From a virus: a stretch of 24,974 bases of DNA. This document shows positions 21,971 through 24,974 of this stretch, piece by piece. The translations under genes and the position numbers were made by a program. Where the stretch lies: the IMG/VR virus record IMGVR_UViG_3300032246_000686, positions 1 to 24,974 of that record. One strand, given 5' to 3'. The notes below the pieces were generated by a model that had not been told where the DNA came from, searched no databases, and saw only the letters and a list, made by a program, of their open reading frames with translations. Position 1 is the stretch's first letter. Every line of letters begins with the position of its first letter.

Positions 21971-22167
21971 GATTGCTCCTTGGTCACATACGCAGTGAGG
22001 CGCTTAACGCGCTCGGCGTGGTACGAACACATTGACTTGGCGTAATCCTGCGCCGACTGCATCTGCAACAGCTCGCGCTTGGCTTCTTCAAGCTCTCTCA
22101 CGGCCATCACGTCAGCGTTGGGCAGACGGAACGAGTTGGCGAATCGGGTCATCAATAATTTAAACAT
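21967..22167 (-). CDS. Small conserved helical phage protein (66 aa)
   Basis: A 66-residue protein starting at ATG 22167, one base overlap with the upstream TGA (TGATG), with GGAG upstream. The C-terminal two thirds, ELEEAKRELLQMQSAQDYAK followed by CSYHAERVKRLTAYV, is a helical pattern I recall from many small phage proteins. Probably a short coiled coil. Function unknown. Confidence 0.72.
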   Translation of the reverse strand: MFKLLMTRFANSFRLPNADVMAVRELEEAKRELLQMQSAQDYAKSMCSYHAERVKRLTAYVTKEQS

Positions 22168-22832
22168 CACAGTGCTCCAAAAAGTTGTTGCAGGTATGCG
22201 TGGACAGCCTTAGCTTGCAGCAGCGTCAGCGTATCGACAGTGTCCTCTGGTCTCCAAGGACGTGGGCGTGAGGTTAGTTCTACGCTTGATGTGAGCGCTC
22301 CGAGACCTGCACTGATACCTGCATTGGTATCCACACCAGTACCCGCTACGTTGGCGTTGTGTGCGGCCTCTGCTTCTTGCGCGGTGCGGCGTTTGACGAT
22401 GACTAGCTTGCGAGGCTCGGCAGCTTTCTTTCGTTCTCTGCGCAGCTTGTTGATACTGAACGGCTCGAACTCAGGCTTGATCGCATGGAAGGTGCAGTTG
22501 TTTTCGTCTTTGCGCAGCAGCCCTGCTACGACCATCTGGTACGTCAGAGAACCCACTGTGTTTGACTTGTGGTTTGGTAAACCTGCTTTGATTTCTGAGA
22601 TGCGAAGGCCGGGGTTATCGCGTATGAAGTTGAACGTATCACGCGAGGCGTTATTAGTTGGTTGGAATAGGTATGCAGTTTTAGGTGTGGTGGTAGTGCT
22701 CATGGTTTCTCCTTTGATTTGTTTCTGTTCATCGTTGTCCCACTCAGTGAGTGTGGCTTGTAAGGCTTCTTTCTTTGCGGCTTCTTCAAATTTTGCACGC
22801 AGTTGTTCGCCCAATGTCATCTGTGCTCTCAT
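22167..22832 (-). CDS. Winged-helix-like protein with two in-frame starts (221/178 aa)
   Basis: The reading frame runs up to 22892, but that first ATG lies 5' of an operator-like repeat and has no ribosome site. I use ATG 22832, with AAAGGAGAAAG before it (221 residues). A second in-frame ATG at 22703, residue 44, has AAAGGAGAAAC at good spacing, so a 178-residue form is likely too. Residues ~58-115 (TFNFIRDNPGLRISEIKAGL ... SLTYQMVVAGLLRKDE) look like a winged-helix domain with an SxxTYQMVVxGLL recognition helix. A basic segment (RRERKKAAEPRK) follows. It is the first gene after the promoter-operator and a candidate early regulator. Confidence 0.7.
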   Translation of the reverse strand: MRAQMTLGEQLRAKFEEAAKKEALQATLTEWDNDEQKQIKGETMSTTTTPKTAYLFQPTNNASRDTFNFIRDNPGLRISEIKAGLPNHKSNTVGSLTYQMVVAGLLRKDENNCTFHAIKPEFEPFSINKLRRERKKAAEPRKLVIVKRRTAQEAEAAHNANVAGTGVDTNAGISAGLGALTSSVELTSRPRPWRPEDTVDTLTLLQAKAVHAYLQQLFGAL

Positions 22833-22851
22833 TGCTTTCTCCTTTTTGATT

Positions 22852-22860
22852 AGTGTATCA
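22852..22860 (-). promoter_or_regulatory. Extended -10 box of a probable - strand promoter
   Basis: TGATACACT on the - strand fits an extended -10 element (TGn plus TACACT). The -35 position, 18-19 nt further, is TGTCCA or TTGTCC, a weak match, and lies inside the perfect inverted repeat 22861-22886. It is 20 nt before the start codon at 22832, allowing a short leader. Not shown experimentally. Confidence 0.5.
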
Positions 22861-22886
22861 GAGATTGTCCAACACTGGACAATCTC
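22861..22886. promoter_or_regulatory. Perfect 10-bp inverted repeat, probable operator
   Basis: Arms GAGATTGTCC (22861-22870) and GGACAATCTC (22877-22886) are exact reverse complements around a 6-nt AACACT. It covers the -35 and spacer region of the putative promoter, so a bound dimer would block RNA polymerase. A diverged relative is at 12767-12783. No T run follows it on either strand, so a terminator is unlikely. The regulator could be the HTH protein (10695-10973) or the winged-helix protein; unknown. Confidence 0.6.
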
Positions 22887-22902
22887 GCGCAAGTAGGTAT
22901 TT

Positions 22903-23169
22903 CTACGCAGCCTCTCCTTTCGTGTAAACGTGGTTCAGTGTGTTCGATGGTTCGTAGACCAAGCGAATCTCTCTACGCTCCCGCATGTAGTCGAGCGCGG
23001 CCATCTTGAGCCATGTGTCGCCAGCGATCGTGCGCATCACCTTCTCGAACGAGAACGCCCCTGCTTGGAACAACAGCTTGCTTGAGTGATCGCGCACTTG
23101 CATGAGCAGCTCCACGCCGTCCTCGGTGAACAAGTCTTCGCGCATATCTTCGTAGTTGTAGTTGCTCAT
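22903..23169 (-). CDS. Small conserved phage protein (88 aa)
   Basis: An 88-residue protein with LLMQVRDHSSKLLFQAGAFS, FEKVMRTIAGDTWLKMAALD and a C-terminal strand. The pattern recalls short phage proteins with a winged-helix-like outline (helices then GEIREI-type strand) from Burkholderia-type phages. The start forms an ATGA overlap with the tiny membrane protein gene upstream. Function unknown; a DNA-binding role is possible. Confidence 0.75.
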   Translation of the reverse strand: MSNYNYEDMREDLFTEDGVELLMQVRDHSSKLLFQAGAFSFEKVMRTIAGDTWLKMAALDYMRERREIRLVYEPSNTLNHVYTKGEAA

Positions 23170-23270
23170 ACCTTGCCCATCCCATATCCAATTAAATAAA
23201 ACACAACTGCCACAACCACAGGGTGTTTGAGACAGCGCCCACTAAACCACCAATCAATAAATTTATCCAT
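23166..23270 (-). CDS. Tiny single-pass membrane protein (34 aa)
   Basis: A 34-residue protein MDKFIDWWFSGRCLKHPVVV... with one hydrophobic segment at about residues 16-31. Trp-rich N-terminal interface region. AAGGAAAAGG lies before the ATG, and the stop overlaps the next start as ATGA. It is the first gene after the intrinsic terminator, so it needs a promoter near 23270-23290 or read-through. Function unknown. Confidence 0.55.
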   Translation of the reverse strand: MDKFIDWWFSGRCLKHPVVVAVVFYLIGYGMGKV

Positions 23271-23289
23271 ACCTTTTCCTTTTAAAAAC

Positions 23290-23307
23290 GCAGGGGAATT
23301 CCCCTGC
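23290..23307 (-). terminator. Intrinsic terminator after the zinc peptidase gene
   Basis: A perfect 18-bp palindrome: GCAGGGG, AATT loop, CCCCTGC. On the - strand it is followed after one G by TTTTT then AAAA. It starts 17 nt past the peptidase stop codon. Stem length, GC content and T run meet the usual pattern for a Rho-independent terminator. Confidence 0.8.
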
Positions 23308-23324
23308 AAACCAATTGACACCCG

Positions 23325-24401
23325 TCACTCTTTGTACAGCGTGTCGAACACAGTGCACAACAAAGTATCAGCATCATACGTATGCGACAAGTCCATCAGT
23401 TTGTCAATGAGGTCATCCGTCAAACGCTTAGCGTCAAGGAACTTGACAGCCAGCTCAGGGTCTTCGGGATACACAGACTCACCGACCAGATAGAACAACT
23501 CATCGTAGTACCCCTCCTTGGCGTCATGCAGGGCGAAGCGGATGTCATCCATCTCAAAGTCATACGGCTCGTCCTTGGAGTACGTAGTCCAGTCGAACGC
23601 ACTCGTGCCCCATGACTTAGTCTCGACAACCTTGGGGTCACGCTCAACAGGCAGCGCATCCCAATCGAACTTCAACACCGCACGAGACAACGACTGCAAG
23701 TGGTTGACATCAAGGTGCTCACGCTCGCCATGCTCAGAGTAATACCCGATGGAGATGTTGGTGCACTCAGGGATGTTGTCAGTGAACTCAGCCGTATCCG
23801 TATACACACCGCTGTCATCGGTCGAGTACATCAGCGTCATGTCGTCATCATTGAGCGCATCTGCCAACGCTTGGCCGAACACATCAGAGCAGCAGCGACC
23901 ATACCCTTGATGCGTAATCACGCTGTCCACGTTGCGCCTGTCGAACGCAATGGCTCTGTCGAACTGGTCGAGTAACTCAACGTTGTGTTGGGCCAGATAC
24001 TTAGCACCAATGCCACCGCACTCCTCGCCTTGTGTGAACACGTAGTAGCCAGCCACACCGCCATGCAGCATGTGCATAAGCATCGCCACACCCGCGCCGT
24101 CATCCGCACCAAGGCATGAGTTGGGTGTCGCGTGCCAGACGTGCTCCTTTTTGTTCTTGACCTTACGGATAGGGTTCTTACCCTCGACACGATGCACAGT
24201 GTCAACGTGCGCCACGAACAAAGTGCGGTGCTTGGCATCAGTCCTTGCGTCCACGTGCAAGTTGCCACAGGCATCAATAAAAGTCTTCTCTTGAACGGAC
24301 TCGGGCACAGCAGTGGCAAGCCACTCAGTGAAGGCAGCAACGCCAGCGCCAGCGTGTGGGCGTTTAACGGACAGGGCGCGTTGTAATGTAGTCATCAACA
24401 T
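23325..24401 (-). CDS. Zinc di/tripeptidase-like protein (M20/M28/M42 fold) with C-terminal extension
   Basis: I start at ATG 24401, which has GGAG 7 nt upstream; ATG 24407 is only 2 nt from it. In 358 residues the co-catalytic zinc peptidase ligands appear in order: FVAHVDTVH (H65, D67), LGADDGAG (D100), TQGEECGG (E126, E127), AFDRR (D154) and EHGEREH (H224 or H229). These set the M20/M28/M42 clan, enzymes that trim peptides at their ends. The last ~110 residues are an acidic extension I cannot place. It follows the Cys-rich acidic gene with the stop just 3 nt before and has its own terminator. Possible roles are peptide salvage, or processing of a modified peptide or cell-wall fragment; not known. 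Confidence 0.85.
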   Translation of the reverse strand: MLMTTLQRALSVKRPHAGAGVAAFTEWLATAVPESVQEKTFIDACGNLHVDARTDAKHRTLFVAHVDTVHRVEGKNPIRKVKNKKEHVWHATPNSCLGADDGAGVAMLMHMLHGGVAGYYVFTQGEECGGIGAKYLAQHNVELLDQFDRAIAFDRRNVDSVITHQGYGRCCSDVFGQALADALNDDDMTLMYSTDDSGVYTDTAEFTDNIPECTNISIGYYSEHGEREHLDVNHLQSLSRAVLKFDWDALPVERDPKVVETKSWGTSAFDWTTYSKDEPYDFEMDDIRFALHDAKEGYYDELFYLVGESVYPEDPELAVKFLDAKRLTDDLIDKLMDLSHTYDADTLLCTVFDTLYKE

Positions 24402-24403
24402 AA

Positions 24404-24974
24404 TCATTCTCCAGTAGTTTCAGTTGTTTCTTCGGTGGCAGGGGCGTTGTCCTTGTGGTAGAACTTGCCGTCAACCTTGACGCGGTCATCGCTGTCGTTG
24501 TTGCTGTAATACGTATCGGTCGCCTCGCACATCCAAGCGTCATCGCTGTGGCACATCGTGCCGTTATGCAGCTCAACGCAGTCATCACGCAACTCGTAGC
24601 GCTCGTTGTAGTCGTCGTAACACACACGCTCATCATCTTGCTCGTAGTACTCGGAGCATGACTCAACATACACCGCGTCATCTAAGGCACAGGCGTCGCC
24701 GCACTCAAGCCGCACGATGTCGTTGTCGGACAGGTAGTCCTCGTCGTACCACTCATCGTTGCAGTACACCGCGTTGTCGCTGTCGATGTAGTACTGGTTA
24801 CCCCTGCGACCATACACATACGTGTAGCTGTTCTCAAGGCAGGACTGGCAAACCTGACGCGACTCGTCACGATACACCCAGTACCCATCGTCCTCGTTCA
24901 TGCCGTCACCGCAGTCCTCGCAAGAGGTCGGGCTCTCCACAGTCACTGTGCCGTTCGTGTTGTCGCAACAATAC
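24404..24974 (-). CDS. Cys-rich, highly acidic repeat protein, 5' end outside window
   Basis: The frame is open to the right edge (upstream residues YCCDNTNGT), so the gene is truncated; GTG 24946 is probably not the start. The visible 189 residues hold 14 Cys and many Asp, Glu and Tyr. CEDC and CQSC pairs and later single Cys recur every ~10-20 residues in a loose module of the form aromatic-Cys-xx-Asp/Glu-x-Tyr, ending in a short KFYHKDN. Such modules suggest a series of treble-clef-like zinc knuckles, most of them degenerate. Similar proteins occur in phages near ATPase or amidoligase genes, by recall only. It is paired with a zinc peptidase gene, 2 nt apart. Function unknown. Confidence 0.75.
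   Translation of the reverse strand, partial: YCCDNTNGTVTVESPTSCEDCGDGMNEDDGYWVYRDESRQVCQSCLENSYTYVYGRRGNQYYIDSDNAVYCNDEWYDEDYLSDNDIVRLECGDACALDDAVYVESCSEYYEQDDERVCYDDYNERYELRDDCVELHNGTMCHSDDAWMCEATDTYYSNNDSDDRVKVDGKFYHKDNAPATEETTETTGE

Noticed and set aside
22861-22886. Inverted repeat read as a transcription terminator
   Set aside because: No T run on either side; it lies just upstream of a gene and overlaps a promoter-like box, so an operator is the better reading.
22833-22892. Longer start (ATG 22892) for the winged-helix gene
   Set aside because: It would place the perfect inverted repeat and -10 box inside the coding region, has no ribosome site, and good ribosome sites precede the later ATGs.
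22973-23191. 72-residue - strand ORF overlapping the 88-residue gene
   Set aside because: Out-of-frame, Arg/Ala-rich shadow of 22903-23169, which has a recalled family pattern and ATGA coupling.
1-24974. CRISPR array, tRNA gene, insertion sequence or integrase
   Set aside because: No regularly spaced repeats, cloverleaf-like sequence, transposase motif, terminal repeat or tyrosine/serine recombinase motif was seen by reading; a tRNA search program was not available.

Overview
This window looks like part of the genome of a tailed double-stranded DNA bacteriophage. The evidence is a giant ejected-type virion protein, a complete phage replication module, and many very small genes packed end to end. 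Several small-protein families resemble those I know from phages and prophages of Burkholderiales and other betaproteobacteria. That host is an inference: no host gene, integrase or tRNA is visible.

There are two converging blocks. Positions 1-7491 on the + strand are late (virion) genes: the end of a coiled-coil protein, then a ~2206-residue polyvalent internal virion protein with a zincin-like HExxxH site and a C-terminal LPD38-like region. Everything from about 7457 to the right edge is on the - strand. The blocks meet near 7490, where a 64-residue - strand gene fills the gap and overlaps both neighbours.

Read in its own direction (right to left), the - strand block starts with a Cys-rich, very acidic protein and a zinc peptidase, closed by an intrinsic terminator at 23290-23307. 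Next come a tiny membrane protein and a small conserved phage protein. A perfect 10-bp inverted repeat with an extended -10 box (22852-22886) then stands before a long run of small genes, eleven of whose successive junctions are 4-nt ATGA overlaps. The replication and recombination core follows: DUF3310, HNH, VRR-NUC, family A DNA polymerase with proofreading domain, a HELTH zincin, a RecB/Cas4-like PD-(D/E)XK nuclease with Fe-S cysteines, a second HNH, an SNF2-type helicase, a coiled-coil Gp157/Gam-like protein, a putative ssDNA-binding protein, an HTH regulator, and a DUF927-like primase-helicase.

The regulatory layer is the least expected part. The inverted repeat at 22861-22886 has a 14/17 relative at 12767-12783 in the only gap inside the replication genes, next to the same AGTGTA/TACACT hexamer. 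A 108-nt nested palindrome (10991-11098) lies between the ssDNA-binding gene and the HTH regulator. No CRISPR, tRNA, IS element or att site was found, and there is no gene-free stretch over 300 bases.
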